12,934 nt of DNA from Thioalkalivibrio sp. (lineage in GTDB: Bacteria > Pseudomonadota > Gammaproteobacteria > Ectothiorhodospirales > Ectothiorhodospiraceae), in contig SKOF01000335.1 of NCBI GenBank assembly GCA_007120155.1, forward strand, positions 1 through 12,934. Reading direction: 5' to 3'. Below are positions 12,249 through 12,934 of this stretch, piece by piece. Position 1 is the stretch's first letter. The number at the start of each line of letters is the position of its first letter. Under the pieces are notes generated by a model. That model saw only the letters and a list, made by a program, of their open reading frames with translations, was not told the DNA's origin and did no database searches. A program made the translations under genes and the position numbers.

Positions 12249-12934
12249 CTACCCCATCAGGGCACGCACGATCCCCGCCACCGACAACACCATCAGCGTG
12301 ATCAGCACAAACCGCCGATAGGTCGCCTGGGCGCTTGCCACGAAGGTGCGGTGCCCGACGGCGATCCCGGCGAACATGGGGATGGTCAGAACCGCCGCCG
12401 CGATCAGCGTCTGCAGATTGATCAGGCCATAGACACCGGCCACACCGGCCATGTAGGTGCTCTGAAACATCACGTAGGCCACCAGAGTCGCCCGGACGAT
12501 GGCCATCTCGGCGCTGATGGACAGGAACATCACCGCCACGATCAGCCCGCCCGAACCGGCGGCCCCTGTCATCATGCCCGACGCCAGCCCGGTACCGAGG
12601 GCGAGGCGCTTGCGTCCTTTCAGGGGAAAGCGGTAGCCCCGCCACAACAGGATCGTGGTGGCCAGCACCATGGCGGAGATCACCAGACGAAGCTGGGCGT
12701 CGGGCAGATTTGCCAGCAGGTAGGCCCCCGCGGGCACGCTGACCAGTGAACCGCCCATCAGCAGGGCCAGCGTGGTCCGGTCCACATGGCGCCATACGGT
12801 GGGCATCATGTGGATGCTGGCGATGATCTCCATGAGCATGAGCATGGGCACCACCATGGAGGGCGGCAGGAACAGGGACAGGCTCAGGGTCACCAGCGCG
12901 CTGAAACCGAACCCCGAGTAGCCCCGCACGATTC
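12249..12934 (-). CDS. TauE/SafE family membrane transporter (N-terminus cut by window edge)
   Basis: The frame ends at a TAG (12249-12251) and is open through the right edge, giving at least 228 residues. The edge sequence VRGYSGFGFSALV is the conserved glycine-rich first half-repeat of TauE/SafE proteins, normally preceded by more helix, so the in-frame GTG at 12929 is probably not the true start. Several hydrophobic segments follow: around VVPMLMLMEIIASI, LALLMGGSLVSVPAGAYLLA, LRLVISAMVLATTILL, the second half-repeat with MMTGAAGSGGLIVAVMFL, LQTLIAAAVLTIPMFAGIAVG, and a final helix ending VAGIVRALMG. Members are inner-membrane carriers proposed to export sulfite, sulfoacetate or related anions; the substrate here cannot be told from sequence. 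It is convergent with truD. Confidence 0.88.
   Translation of the reverse strand, partial: IVRGYSGFGFSALVTLSLSLFLPPSMVVPMLMLMEIIASIHMMPTVWRHVDRTTLALLMGGSLVSVPAGAYLLANLPDAQLRLVISAMVLATTILLWRGYRFPLKGRKRLALGTGLASGMMTGAAGSGGLIVAVMFLSISAEMAIVRATLVAYVMFQSTYMAGVAGVYGLINLQTLIAAAVLTIPMFAGIAVGHRTFVASAQATYRRFVLITLMVLSVAGIVRALMG

Overview
The window is G+C-rich, densely packed chromosomal DNA. It most likely comes from a gammaproteobacterium, plausibly Ectothiorhodospiraceae/Chromatiales-like, though that placement is inferred from gene content and base composition only. The markers are a class A PBP1b with a UB2H-like region and its lipoprotein partner, a YoaA-type iron-sulfur helicase next to TsaB (yoaA and tsaB are also neighbours in E. 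coli), and a TruD pseudouridine synthase. I see no rRNA, tRNA, CRISPR array, complete insertion sequence or phage gene.

Left part (1-5025). The window opens with the last 39 codons of an unrecognised plus-strand gene and about 600 bases with no supported gene. Five minus-strand genes follow. Three encode exported proteins: a periplasmic DUF302 protein, an NlpC/P60 lipoprotein, and a DUF4412-like protein with a Met/Gln-rich segment; the last two form a tight pair. Next come a 101-residue conserved-looking protein of unknown role and a 528-residue fusion of an aminoglycoside-phosphotransferase-like kinase with a P-loop kinase. A 14-bp tandem repeat, a possible operator, sits just upstream of the DUF302 gene.

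Centre (5026-10790). A 270-base divergent intergenic region precedes a plus-strand run of four overlapping genes: mrcB (PBP1b), a TPR lipoprotein that is a good candidate for the PBP1b activator LpoP, yoaA (DinG/XPD-type helicase with four putative Fe-S cysteines), and tsaB (t6A tRNA modification). The overlaps are 1, 4 and 20 bases, so translational coupling is likely. The first two genes form a peptidoglycan synthesis module. The last two serve genome maintenance and tRNA modification.

Right part (10791-12934). The 351 bases between tsaB and truD hold two different inverted repeats of a dispersed-repeat type. One has 29-bp arms built from tandem 9-mers. The other brackets the ribosome binding site and start codon of truD, and its right arm is translated as part of the TruD N-terminus. 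truD converges on a TauE/SafE-type membrane transporter gene that runs off the right edge.

I found no convincing new multi-gene system. The points most worth a second look are the LpoP candidate, the repeat across the truD start, the tandem operator-like repeat at 1237-1264, and the two-domain kinase of unknown substrate.
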